From E44-bin32 sp041573795 (GTDB lineage: Bacteria > Chloroflexota > Anaerolineae > Anaerolineales > E44-bin32), in the NCBI GenBank assembly GCA_041573795.1, contig JBFFQB010000092.1, positions 1 to 13,052 on the forward strand: DNA of 13,052 nucleotides, read 5' to 3'. A program made the translations under genes and the position numbers. The notes beneath the pieces were generated by a model that was given only the letters and a program-made list of their open reading frames with translations, did not search any database and was not told the DNA's origin. Positions 1 through 7,571 of the stretch are shown piece by piece; position 1 is the stretch's first letter; the number at the start of each line of letters is the position of its first letter.

Positions 1-1211
1 GTATCCAGCAGGATCACGACCGTGGCGCGCTTTTTGGTCATCTTGAAGACATCCTTGATGGCGGTGGCGGTGTCGCCGGATACGGGTTCGAGAGAGGGGA
101 TCGTCTCCGGGCTCACACGCGGATCGGTGCCGCTTTCGAGGGCAATCGGTGCATGCAGCTCAATATCTGTGGTGGGCCGCAAACCGATCTCAACTGCGGT
201 TTCCTGCGCTTCAGGCTCCTGGAGATAGGCAGCGTAGAGCTTCGCAGCTTCGCGTTGTTCTTCACTGACCCACTCTGCATCCAGGACACAGATGGGGTTG
301 GTCGACCAGAAGGTGCCGCCGGAAGGGAAGATGAAGACCAGCGGGAAGCGCAGCGCATCAGCCTGGTACTTGTTGGTCGCCAGGAGCCCGGTCTCGCTGT
401 TGGTGCCTGCGTGCAGGTAGGAGGGTCCATTCTGAGCCATGAGGGTGAAGAGGGAGCGAGTGGACATGCCGTAGTGGTAGGTGTTGTCTTCCAACTGCTG
501 GAAGGTGTCGATGACCTTCTGGCTCTTGACCATTTCTGGCGTGAGACCTTCGGTGATGTCGAGTGCAGAGTAGGCCAGGGTGCCCATGGCCAGGAAGCCG
601 GTGTTGGAGGAGTCGGGGTGGGTGTGACCGAATTTGAACTGGCCCCACTCGGGATGTCCGTATCTGGCCCAGCCATCGGGGTCGGAGGCCAGAGCCACGA
701 TCTCATCCCAACCGATGGGTTCGTCGGGCCAGCCCATGGCTTCGGCCATGGGGCGCCACATGCCGATGCCGATGACGGTGTAGACGGAGGGGGAGCAGCT
801 CTGGGTGAGTGGGCGGCCGTGGAGGTCCTCCCAGATGACGTTGGCTTCATTGATCCAGCTCATGTCGCCGGGGGACCAGATGGTGGGCTTGAGTTCTCCG
901 CTGGAGATTTTGGGGAAGACATCGCCGGAGCTGAGTTGGTTGACGTGGACGAAGACCGGTCTGCCGGAAGAGGTCTCCACCCTGGCCTCGTTGAAGGGGT
1001 CGGTGACGGCGTGGACCCATTCGGCCTTGGTATCGTTGGTCCAGAGTTCGATCTCCACTGCGTCATGTCTGGGTATCTGGGAGGCATCGGGTTGAGATAA
1101 GATCTTTTCAAGATCGACATCAGGTCGAGAGACTGAGTAAATGCGAGTCATGATGCCGATTATCAGGAAACCAATCCCGGCAAGTAGCAGATATTTCGTC
1201 AGAGCTTTCAT
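1..1211 (-). CDS. Solute-binding protein fused to a von Willebrand factor A domain (partial, C-terminus beyond the window)
   Basis: I translated this frame by hand. It is open for 403 codons from an ATG at 1211 to the window edge, with no stop. The N-terminus is one hydrophobic helix (residues about 5-23, KYLLLAGIGFLIIGIM), an uncleaved anchor or signal peptide. Residues about 50-330 read as an extracellular solute-binding fold of the SBP_bac_11 type (VEIELWTNDTKAEWVHAVTD, then IGIGMWRPMAEAMGWP and WDEIVALASDPDGWARYGHP). From about residue 390 the text becomes KRATVVILLDT, the first strand of a VWA domain. The window ends just where the MIDAS motif (DxSxS) should follow. A Shine-Dalgarno-like GAGGTGA lies about 7 nt before the ATG. 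The telA stop is 20 nt upstream, so the two are co-transcribed. SBP-VWA fusions are known in Chloroflexota, Cyanobacteria and Actinobacteria; the ligand is unknown. The domain call is firm, the function is not. Confidence 0.87.
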   Translation of the reverse strand, partial: MKALTKYLLLAGIGFLIIGIMTRIYSVSRPDVDLEKILSQPDASQIPRHDAVEIELWTNDTKAEWVHAVTDPFNEARVETSSGRPVFVHVNQLSSGDVFPKISSGELKPTIWSPGDMSWINEANVIWEDLHGRPLTQSCSPSVYTVIGIGMWRPMAEAMGWPDEPIGWDEIVALASDPDGWARYGHPEWGQFKFGHTHPDSSNTGFLAMGTLAYSALDITEGLTPEMVKSQKVIDTFQQLEDNTYHYGMSTRSLFTLMAQNGPSYLHAGTNSETGLLATNKYQADALRFPLVFIFPSGGTFWSTNPICVLDAEWVSEEQREAAKLYAAYLQEPEAQETAVEIGLRPTTDIELHAPIALESGTDPRVSPETIPSLEPVSGDTATAIKDVFKMTKKRATVVILLD

Positions 1212-1231
1212 TGATACTCACCTCTCTTCGA

Positions 1232-2440
1232 TCAACCTTCAATTGCCGTGAAATCCACCTCGTCCTGGTCAACCACTCCGCGAGAGCGCTCTTGCAGATC
1301 GGCTGTCAGTTGGCCTAACTTGATGATGTTTTCTTGCGCGAACTCGATGCCTTGCTGTTTCAGTTTGTTTGCAACTTCCATTGCTTCGATGAGATCGTTA
1401 TGTGCGTGAGTGATTTTTTCAATCGCCACGATGGGGTTGTTGTAGACATCCCCGATTTCCTCGGTATGCTGTTTGATTGCGGCTGCATTCGAGACGATCA
1501 TATTTCCGAGAAACTCCTGCGTGCGCTGCGTGGCTTCCAGGATTTTTGATTGGCGAGCTAGGGCGGTCTGTATCGCCAGACCGACCATTACCATATTCGA
1601 GGCCAGGCTCAGCGTTCGGTCCACCGACTGGGATAGCCGGTTATTGTTCTGGCGGGTCATCTCGATGCTGACAAAGAACTGGAAGTGGACTTCTTCCATC
1701 GTGCGCAGGTCCTGAACCCGCATTGAGACGTCATGTAGGGCGTTCCGGAACCTTTCTTCTTCAAGAGGATCTTCGATGGTGGTCAGAAGGTGGCTCAATT
1801 GCTGTATGAGGTGAATGCCCATGTACGCACTTTTTCGTATCGGCAGCTGTTGATTCTCGACTTGTTCGTACAATTTCCTGAGCTCGATGTTGTCTCTTCT
1901 GAGCATCGACCGCCCTTCGCGGAGCTTCGTCTCCACGATTTGAACCTGTCTGCTCACCGTTTCGTAGCGGATGGCAATCCTTTCGAGAATTCTCAGGAGG
2001 GGGGGGACCTTTCCGACAAAGGGAAGGAAACCGAATATCCTTCTGAGAAATCCTGGTTTGCTCAATTTGTGAGGGTTGATCTCGTTGAGCACGAGGCGGA
2101 GTTCGACTAAGTCTTTGGAGATTTCTGTGCCCGACCCATTTTGTGTGAGCAGGTCGGCCATGCGAGTTTTGAGTAGATCGAGTTCGGCTCCAGCCCTCCT
2201 TTGCGATTGGATGCCGATTGCGGTTACACGGTCAATCAATGCCAGGGCTTTACTTCCGCTGGCTTCTTCAAGTTGCTTGATCAGGGACGTCGCACGTTCC
2301 CTGAGATCAAGGGCTTCCTCTTCTGTGATCCCTTCTGGAACACTCAACATCTGGGCCTCTTTAGCATGGATTTCAGAATTCCCGGATGGCTCAAGCTCCG
2401 AGTTTTTCTCTTTCTCGGGGTTAGCTTCTTTCACTGCCAT
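1232..2440 (-). CDS. telA: TelA/KlaA-family toxic anion resistance protein
   Basis: This 402-residue protein is soluble and almost entirely helical. It matches the TelA family (PF05816; TelA/KlaA of plasmid RK2, Bacillus YaaN and YceH). A charged, variable N-terminus (about 1-45) is followed by long amphipathic helices. The most family-like stretch is residues about 255-375: EMTRQNNNRLSQSVDRTL, then MVMVGLAIQTALARQ and VSNAAAIKQHTEEIGDVYNN. There is no signal peptide or membrane span, so it is cytosolic. The ATG at 2440 has an excellent AAAGGAGG 8 nt upstream. It is the middle gene of a three-gene operon, 68 nt after the coiled-coil membrane protein and 20 nt before the SBP-VWA gene. The family was named for tellurite resistance, but its biochemical role is unresolved; envelope stress is an inference. 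Eight consecutive C in the coding strand (1999-2006) is a possible slippage tract. Confidence 0.9.
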   Translation of the reverse strand: MAVKEANPEKEKNSELEPSGNSEIHAKEAQMLSVPEGITEEEALDLRERATSLIKQLEEASGSKALALIDRVTAIGIQSQRRAGAELDLLKTRMADLLTQNGSGTEISKDLVELRLVLNEINPHKLSKPGFLRRIFGFLPFVGKVPPLLRILERIAIRYETVSRQVQIVETKLREGRSMLRRDNIELRKLYEQVENQQLPIRKSAYMGIHLIQQLSHLLTTIEDPLEEERFRNALHDVSMRVQDLRTMEEVHFQFFVSIEMTRQNNNRLSQSVDRTLSLASNMVMVGLAIQTALARQSKILEATQRTQEFLGNMIVSNAAAIKQHTEEIGDVYNNPIVAIEKITHAHNDLIEAMEVANKLKQQGIEFAQENIIKLGQLTADLQERSRGVVDQDEVDFTAIEG

Positions 2441-2508
2441 GAGATTTTCCTCCTTTCATAGTGGTTCACTCTATTAGATCGAATGGGTTGGTTCTCAATC
2501 TCCGGTTG

Positions 2509-3441
2509 TCATTTTCCGAGTCTTTTCATTTCTTCCTGCACCTCCTTTGCCTGAAGGATGTTATTTTGTAGCGCCTGGATTACTTCGCTCACACTGGTTT
2601 CGGTGCTGTCGGCTTTCAACGCGGCAAGCTCGATCCGAGTTTGGTGCAGCGTCGCCTCACATCGATTGACCTGGTGAAGCAATTCATCGACTCGTAGGTC
2701 AAGGTGACTGATAAGCTTGAGACGATCTTTATGTGAATTTAGTATTTGCTCTTTGATGTGCACTCGTGGGCTGTGAGGGTCTTCTTTCTCCAGGAGCAGA
2801 ATTTCATTTTCCAGGTTGGTGATCTCTGTTCGGAGTCGTTGGTTTTGCGGAGACTGAGTGGTCTTGACAAGCTCAAGTGCATGGTCCAGGACGCTCAGGC
2901 CGAGCTGGTAGGTCTCATCAACGAGGACCGGGATGTGAGCAATAGAGAGAGGATCAGCCAACTGGCGACTGACCAGGATGGTCTGCAGATGCTCATATTC
3001 GTGGACCAGGGCTTGAATGGCTGTCAGCCCTTCGGAAGAGCTTGTATCAAGGAAACCAATCTGTAGCCTCTCGCGCTTCTGTCTGAGTTCTGCGCGAAAT
3101 CTCGCACCACCTTCGTGATCCAGGGCATCAATCAGCTCTTTTGTCTTTTTTACATACTCCTCAGTGAAGCGGATGGAGTATCGCCAGATGAAGGAGCCCG
3201 ATGCCGCCAATCCCGAGCTGATGGTCAGGGCAATTGCGATGGTTTTTGCCCCGAATATTGGTGCATAGAAGACGATGTAGATGATCGAGAGCAGACATGC
3301 GGCCAGTGGAATGATCGTTGCAGGATGCTGGAGAGCATCTGAGCGGAGGGCTTTCCTGATTGTTTCCTCGGAAAGTAATTCGATGGATGAGGAACGGGGT
3401 GGTTGTGGTGTCTGTGTCCTGGTTTTCGGGTAGTTTTTCAT
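2509..3441 (-). CDS. Two-TM coiled-coil membrane protein, XpaC-like, first gene of the telA operon
   Basis: This 310-residue protein has a short polar N-terminus and two hydrophobic helices (about 41-60, ATIIPLAACLLSIIYIVFYA, and about 64-87), joined by a tight turn. A long charged helical region runs to the C-terminus (about 92-310), with heptad-like leucines, for example LRTEITNLENEILLLEKED and QILNSHKDRLKLISHLDLRV. The layout suggests a membrane hairpin with a cytosolic coiled coil. It is the same architecture and gene order as xpaC upstream of the TelA homologue yaaN in Bacillus subtilis. I infer an XpaC-like role from that; sequence similarity could not be tested here. The ATG at 3441 has GGAG 7 nt upstream. 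An unusually long leader containing two intrinsic terminators precedes it. Function is unknown; a membrane partner for TelA is the simplest guess. Confidence 0.78.
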   Translation of the reverse strand: MKNYPKTRTQTPQPPRSSSIELLSEETIRKALRSDALQHPATIIPLAACLLSIIYIVFYAPIFGAKTIAIALTISSGLAASGSFIWRYSIRFTEEYVKKTKELIDALDHEGGARFRAELRQKRERLQIGFLDTSSSEGLTAIQALVHEYEHLQTILVSRQLADPLSIAHIPVLVDETYQLGLSVLDHALELVKTTQSPQNQRLRTEITNLENEILLLEKEDPHSPRVHIKEQILNSHKDRLKLISHLDLRVDELLHQVNRCEATLHQTRIELAALKADSTETSVSEVIQALQNNILQAKEVQEEMKRLGK

Positions 3442-3536
3442 ATTCTTCTCCTGCAGGTTAGGAGTGCGCTAGCAATTCCGGTGATACAGCGGGAGGAAAG
3501 GGCGTTGAAGAGGATTGAGCCGTCGTGATTGTTGAT

Positions 3537-3563
3537 AAAAAAAGCCCCGCAATACTTGCGGGG
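3537..3563 (-). terminator. Intrinsic terminator B in the telA-operon leader
   Basis: On the minus strand an 8-bp GC-rich stem (CCCCGCAA / TTGCGGGG, 3-nt loop) is followed by C and seven T. This is a textbook Rho-independent terminator. It lies about 95 nt upstream of the first gene of the telA operon and points toward it, so it would stop any transcript entering from the leader unless antitermination occurs. Confidence 0.85.
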
Positions 3564-3730
3564 AAAATCCAGTTGGGGGTTGTTGCGGTAGAGTGATACC
3601 CCCTCCAAACCTCCGGTTGTTCTTCAAGAACACGCTCTCTTTTGACAACTCGTAGATGGGGATCAGCATCGTCATGATCGTACTGATGCGAGTGATCCAT
3701 GGCATGGGCAGATCCCATGTTGGAGAGACT

Positions 3731-3760
3731 AAAAAAACCCGATCTCGTAAGAGATCGGGC
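3731..3760 (-). terminator. Intrinsic terminator A in the telA-operon leader
   Basis: On the minus strand a perfect 9-bp stem (CCCGATCTC / GAGATCGGG, TTAC loop) runs straight into seven T. It is about 115 nt downstream of the strong promoter at 3857-3885 and 170 nt before terminator B, all in the same direction. It would release a short RNA, or act as the first of two attenuators. Confidence 0.87.
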
Positions 3761-3826
3761 ATAATAAGAACCATGTGGGTTTTAGTTTTAGCACCCCTTT
3801 TGCGGGTCAACTCACATTTTTTACTT

Positions 3827-3842
3827 TGTGACATAGGTCACG
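3827..3842. promoter_or_regulatory. CRP/FNR-type palindrome just downstream of the -10 box
   Basis: TGTGACATAGGTCACG contains the perfect inverted repeat GTGAC-N4-GTCAC and fits the CRP-class pattern TGTGA-N6-TCAC. It covers roughly +8 to +23 relative to the predicted start, a position that usually gives repression. As RNA it could also fold into a 5-bp, 4-nt-loop hairpin at the 5' end. The regulator identity is inference. Confidence 0.4.
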
Positions 3843-3856
3843 ATCCATCCTCAAGC

Positions 3857-3885
3857 AGTATATAGAAAAATATACGCTGAGTCAA
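3857..3885 (-). promoter_or_regulatory. Sigma70-type promoter of the telA-operon leader or short RNA
   Basis: The minus strand carries TTGACT (3880-3885), a 17-nt spacer and TATACT (3857-3862). Five of six bases match consensus in each hexamer and the spacing is ideal. The predicted start is near 3850. The spacer is AT-rich. Transcription would run toward terminators A and B and then the xpaC-like gene. Confidence 0.7.
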
Positions 3886-3940
3886 CTTAACTCGTTTCCC
3901 ATATTCCTTCCCCTTGGTTGGGAAAGGGAAGGATTCGATC

Positions 3941-4436
3941 TCAGCCTTTAATCCTCTCCATCCCCGGATCATAGAACGGCTTGAGCGAGACCTCCGCTGG
4001 ATAGCGGGTACCGGCGAGGTTGCCCTATAAGTTCCCCTTGGAAATATGGGCCTCATCGATCGGCTGATCGGCGTGGATCATGAAGAGCCCGGCGGCGCCG
4101 CCTAACGTGTGGGCGTAGGCGCCGGAGGTGGCATACCCGATCGTTTTCCCCTCGCGCAGGACGATCTCGACAGAGAGCAGGTAGGGCTAGGATCATTCAC
4201 CAGCGCCTGGGCCAGGCGCTTGGTCTTATCGTCCTCTTGCTTCAACTTGATGCAGGCATCCTTGCCGATAAAGTCATCGGCTTTGTTCAGCTTCACAAAA
4301 CCCCCTAGCCCGACCTCGTAGGGGTTGTCGGTGTTGTCCATATCATGGCCGTAATCGCGGTAGCCTTTTTCCATGCGCAGGCTGTTCAATGCTTTCAGAC
4401 CGGCATGCTTGAGGTCAAACGGTCTCCCCGCCTCGA
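3941..4436 (-). pseudogene. GcvT / dimethylglycine-dehydrogenase C-terminal remnant
   Basis: Reading from 4436 downward, the frame gives GRPFDLKHAGLKALNSLR, KGYRDYGHDMDNTDNPYEVG and DDFIGKDACIKLKQEDDKTK. This is the conserved aminomethyltransferase (GcvT-type) domain of FAD-dependent dimethylglycine or sarcosine dehydrogenases. A one-base shift near 4184-4192 moves the homology into the next frame (EIVLREGKTIGYATSGAYAH, then TLGGAAGLFMIHADQPI). That frame then meets an in-frame TAG at 4025-4027, before the typical ending RYPAEVSLKPFYDP and a TGA at 3941. The N-terminal part of the gene is missing; homology stops at 4436, where the recombinase fragment on the other strand begins. One truncation, one frameshift and one nonsense codon make it clearly dead. 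Confidence 0.85.
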
Positions 4437-4572
4437 CGATGCGGGAGTCCCGACAGAAGCCATTGCAGATCTTCTTGGCCATTCCTCAATAGCTATTACA
4501 GCTATTTACGCCAAAGTAGTCGACATGCATAAATACACGCCGAGTGAGGTATTGAATAGTTTAGGGGGATAA
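4437..4572 (+). pseudogene. Tyrosine recombinase (integrase) 3'-end fragment, copy 1
   Basis: The fragment encodes DAGVPTEAIADLLGHSSIAI and then TAIYAKVVDMHKYTPSEVLN, ending SLGG and TAA. This is the last ~44 residues of a phage-type tyrosine recombinase. It retains the LGH histidine and the IYAKV nucleophilic tyrosine; the Arg-containing upstream core is absent. It starts abruptly next to the GcvT remnant and ends 10 bp before the stop of the convergent M23 gene. A second copy in the same orientation lies at 10256-10391. Confidence 0.88.
4437..4572 (+). repeat. 136-bp direct repeat, left copy
   Basis: This matches 10256-10391 at 122 of 136 positions, without gaps, on the same strand. Identity starts at CGATGCGGGAGTCCC in both copies and ends at TTTAGGGGGATAA. 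The flanking bases differ at once on both sides. The repeats bracket the three-gene M23/PD40 operon. Confidence 0.9.
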
Positions 4573-4582
4573 GCCTACCGAT

Positions 4583-7561
4583 CTACTTTTCTTCTACGTG
4601 AAGCATTCGCCCGGCGTCGTGGCCATCGGGGGAGGGTCGGTCGATGAGTAGGAGGTACAGGCCTGGCGGCAGCGAAGCAACCCGCAGATTGTGATGGTAA
4701 ACTCCATCACCCTGATATGCGATGCCGTTATTCGGGTTCTCGTCCAACGGGATGGGGCCTATCACGACGTTCCCCAGGTCATCTTCCACACGCAGAGTCA
4801 CAGTCTGATCAAAGGCAGGATTGCCATCCACATCCCGAAGCGTGAAACGGGTGACAAGCGTGCGATTGGAATGGAATGTTATCGGTTCGGGTTCAGAGAG
4901 CGGGGGCAGGAACTCGACAGTGTACCCGCCTATGGATCGCCAGGCTTCGTCCATCGAGGACCCGGCAAATTCCAGCAGGGATAATCTGCTGCGCTCATCT
5001 TCAATGGCTTCACGCAGTTGCGGGCTAGAAGCCTCGCCCAGATCATCGAGGAACGCCAGGACCATCTCAATCTGTTCTTCCGCAAGGATGGCGCTTGACC
5101 CCTCTCCCTCCAGTATGGCTTCCAGATATGGAATGAACGCCAGAAGCGCATCGGTGCCCGCTTCCTCCAGTTCTGGATTAGACAAGATCACATCTGCCAA
5201 CTCCGGGGAGTAGGTATTGTAGAGTTCAATAAAGTGATCGCCTGCCACCGTCCCAGTCATCACCTCATCTCGCAGTCGGGTCAAGACCTCAAGGATGTGT
5301 AAACCTTTTGACAAGCCTCCCAGGCGGCGTTCAAAGGCGAAGGGTTGTTTCGCAACGTGCCCCCCTTGATCCACATCCGCCAAGCCCAGCCAGCATAAGA
5401 TGTAACACCAGCAGCTCCCGGGCTGTCGGGTTGGGGTAGGGGTTCGAGTTGGGGTTGGCGTCCTTGTGGGGGTCTTGGTCGGACCTGGAGGCGAGCCTCC
5501 TCCGGAGTAATTGATCACAAGGACGGCGGCGTAATCCTCACCAGGGAACCAATCGGGCCTGTCGTATCCGATTACTCGCCGGTGCTGGTTTGCATCGGTT
5601 TGACCAGGGATATTTTTTGTGATGATTGCAAGCGCGTTTCCACTTTGCCAGAGCGACTGGTTCACAATGTCCTGAACGATACTGCGCAGCGAAGGGCTGG
5701 TACGGCTATAGCCCAGTTCCCAGGGCTCAGCGGAGGTGATATCCCATCGTACAACAGGAGGGAGTAAGGGCCGTTGGTCCGGCCGATTCCCAATGCTGAA
5801 GGTGGTGGCATCGGCGCTCGCTTCCCCAAAGAGCAGGACACCGATGTTGTTTTCGTAATGTCCATCTGTCGTAAATTCGATATGTGCGCTGTGGATCGTC
5901 GCTCCATAAGGCACATTCACGGGATCAAAACGAAAACCGCTGATGATGCTGTCCCCGTTCGCGCACTCGCCGAAATAGATTTCATTCAGCGCGGTGGAGA
6001 AGGTGCAGTTAGCCGGCCCGGGGCCTGCGTCGTCCGTGGAACGATCCACCTGGATCCGCACCGTCGTCCCCGCCGGTGTGGGCGTGCGGGTAGGCGTGGG
6101 AGTGGGTGAGGGTGTGGGTGTGGCATCCGCCTCGAGTAGGACAAATTGGACCGCATCGGCCTGGACGAAGAAATCGATGGTTCTTGGGGCTGTGCAGCGA
6201 TCGTCATTTTCCGGGTCCCCATTGGTTTGATTGGTGATTTCGATGTAACTCACTCCGCCGGCCAGGAAGTGGTATTCGCCGATATCGATCCAGCCCGAGC
6301 GTGTTGTCGGGTCGACGTTGGCTCCCACATCTCCGAGCAAATAATTGTTGATGTCCTCGTGATTCATCTGGATCTGATTGCGTTCGACACCATTGATCAC
6401 GACTCGGTACAGCGCGCTCTGCGTAGGCCGGCGGCAGTTTTGTTCGTTGCTTAAGGGGACTCTTACATAGACCCGGTACTGCCCAGATCCCCGCTCTTCT
6501 GGAAACTGCCAGCGGGCCCAGCAACTGCCATCGCCAGAATTAACCCACAGGTTGTAATCGTTGTATGCCCAGGCGTTGTTCTGGCCGATCTGGCCGGAAG
6601 ATCCCCAGCAACCTGCAGCAGCCTCAAAATTCGGCGATTGAGGTGGTGGAGGGTTTCCATCCCAGAGATGTGCATAATCGTCGACGATCGTGCGCTCACT
6701 GCTTGGATAAGAGTTGAGATCGGGTGGATACGGCAGTGCATTGCCTTCACCAAGTGGAAGTTGAGCCCAGTCTGGATCCTGATCGCTGATGTCGGGGTAT
6801 GTCACCCAGAGGCTGTGCTCCTGATTGACCGCCCCCCAGGGATCATCGGTTACATCAGCGTCGTCTGCGGGTTCCCAGCCGTAGGGATCGAGATAGTGAC
6901 CGGCTTGATTGATCACGGAAAAGTGGAGGTGCGACCCCTCTGAAAAACCTGTATTCCCGCTAATCGCAATGACGTCGCCGTAATCGATCCCCATGGGGTA
7001 GTTATCACACTGGCCAAGGTTGCTCACCTCACAGCGAGGGAGCAGTACCGCGCTGAGGTGTCCGTACAGAGTCTGATAGCGGACGCCGCCGGGCAGGGGG
7101 TGCTCCAGGCGGATCATGAGACCGTATCCATAGCCGTGATCTGTCGGGTCATACCAACCAGCATAGGCGACCCGGTCGGCGTCGGCGGCGGCGTAGACAG
7201 GGAGGTAGTCGATGGCGAAGTCGATGCCATTGTGCTCGTCGTAATAAAAGGGATGACCAGGAAAAGAGGGGTGATCGCAGCGGAAGACGCCCTCCCCGGT
7301 ACAGGTAGCGCGGTAGCCGTTCCAGGAAACGAAATCGAGGTTATCATCCTCACGGGGCTCGTCGTGATCGAAGATCGATGTGTTGTGGGTGCTGCCAGGA
7401 TAAGGAGGATACAGAAAGGCATTGGGACCTTGCTGCTGAAGGCGGACGGGTCCTGTCGAGCCTGCTGCAACACTCTTTTTATCCGCTACCAGTGTTGCTG
7501 TGAACAGCAAAGCACTCGCAAGCACGATCAGAAAGGTGTGTCGGCTACTTGTCAATGGCAT
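4583..7561 (-). CDS. Secreted multidomain M23-family metallopeptidase with golvesin-like and DNRLRE-like domains
   Basis: The 992-residue product starts with a signal peptide (about 6-34, RHTFLIVLASALLFTATLVA). An M23 (LytM-like) peptidase domain lies at about 75-230. It has the Zn ligands H110-x-x-x-D114 (HNGIDFAI) and H213 of SHLHF, plus the catalytic-type histidine in LYGHLS (about 168). Residues about 305-490 resemble a golvesin C-terminal-like domain (GSGQYRVYVRVP, DFFVQADAVQFV). A TPTPSPTPTPTRTPTP linker follows, then a DNRLRE/cell-surface beta domain (about 515-695, ending YAAVLVINYS). A second Thr-Pro linker leads to a Cys-rich helical region like the segment behind CFI-box motifs (LYNTYSPELADVIL). 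The C-terminus is an Ig-like domain. It should cleave or bind peptidoglycan or another surface polymer. I chose the ATG at 7561 because it gives the signal peptide and sits 10 nt after the upstream stop; an upstream start at 7645 would overlap the lipoprotein gene. Confidence 0.88.
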   Translation of the reverse strand: MPLTSSRHTFLIVLASALLFTATLVADKKSVAAGSTGPVRLQQQGPNAFLYPPYPGSTHNTSIFDHDEPREDDNLDFVSWNGYRATCTGEGVFRCDHPSFPGHPFYYDEHNGIDFAIDYLPVYAAADADRVAYAGWYDPTDHGYGYGLMIRLEHPLPGGVRYQTLYGHLSAVLLPRCEVSNLGQCDNYPMGIDYGDVIAISGNTGFSEGSHLHFSVINQAGHYLDPYGWEPADDADVTDDPWGAVNQEHSLWVTYPDISDQDPDWAQLPLGEGNALPYPPDLNSYPSSERTIVDDYAHLWDGNPPPPQSPNFEAAAGCWGSSGQIGQNNAWAYNDYNLWVNSGDGSCWARWQFPEERGSGQYRVYVRVPLSNEQNCRRPTQSALYRVVINGVERNQIQMNHEDINNYLLGDVGANVDPTTRSGWIDIGEYHFLAGGVSYIEITNQTNGDPENDDRCTAPRTIDFFVQADAVQFVLLEADATPTPSPTPTPTRTPTPAGTTVRIQVDRSTDDAGPGPANCTFSTALNEIYFGECANGDSIISGFRFDPVNVPYGATIHSAHIEFTTDGHYENNIGVLLFGEASADATTFSIGNRPDQRPLLPPVVRWDITSAEPWELGYSRTSPSLRSIVQDIVNQSLWQSGNALAIITKNIPGQTDANQHRRVIGYDRPDWFPGEDYAAVLVINYSGGGSPPGPTKTPTRTPTPTRTPTPTRQPGSCWCYILCWLGLADVDQGGHVAKQPFAFERRLGGLSKGLHILEVLTRLRDEVMTGTVAGDHFIELYNTYSPELADVILSNPELEEAGTDALLAFIPYLEAILEGEGSSAILAEEQIEMVLAFLDDLGEASSPQLREAIEDERSRLSLLEFAGSSMDEAWRSIGGYTVEFLPPLSEPEPITFHSNRTLVTRFTLRDVDGNPAFDQTVTLRVEDDLGNVVIGPIPLDENPNNGIAYQGDGVYHHNLRVASLPPGLYLLLIDRPSPDGHDAGRMLHVEEK

Positions 7562-7571
7562 TCCATCCCGA

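Larger units (their letters stand above)
3731..3850 (-). ncRNA. Candidate short leader RNA ending at terminator A
   Basis: A near-consensus promoter and a strong intrinsic terminator delimit a predicted transcript of about 115-120 nt. It contains a 5' GUGAC/GUCAC hairpin, a possible ACCC/GGGU stem and the terminator stem. No convincing ORF with a ribosome binding site fits inside; the only ATG-led frames run through the terminators. It could be a stand-alone small RNA or the aborted leader of the telA operon. It matches no riboswitch class that I recognise. Confidence 0.4.

Noticed and set aside
113..1120. Several long open frames on both strands overlapping the left edge (153-1100 plus, 113-850 minus, 805-1095 plus)
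   Set aside because: They are low-complexity, Gly/Val- or Pro/Ser-rich shadows of the true minus-strand frame, which is open from 1211 to the edge and encodes recognisable SBP and VWA sequence.
3458..3834. Two overlapping minus-strand ORFs of 86 and 121 codons upstream of the xpaC-like gene, one His/Asp-rich at its start
   Set aside because: The longer frame crosses both intrinsic terminators and the shorter crosses one, neither has a good ribosome site, and the translations do not resemble a family. The region is better explained as a structured leader.
3901..3935. CCTTCCC/GGGAAGG inverted repeat downstream of the GcvT remnant as a terminator
   Set aside because: The stem is only 7 bp with a long loop and no T-run follows on the minus strand, so it does not meet the criteria for an intrinsic terminator.
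4102..4482. A 126-codon minus-strand ORF taken as an intact gene
   Set aside because: Its first ~15 codons are antisense to the recombinase fragment, and its last ~30 codons are out of frame after the shift near 4190. Only the middle is real GcvT homology, so it is a pseudogene.
5430..6125. GT-rich repetitive DNA at 5430-5490 and 6060-6125 as possible CRISPR or tandem-repeat arrays
   Set aside because: These runs encode the Thr-Pro linkers of the M23 protein in frame; there are no uniform repeats with unique spacers.
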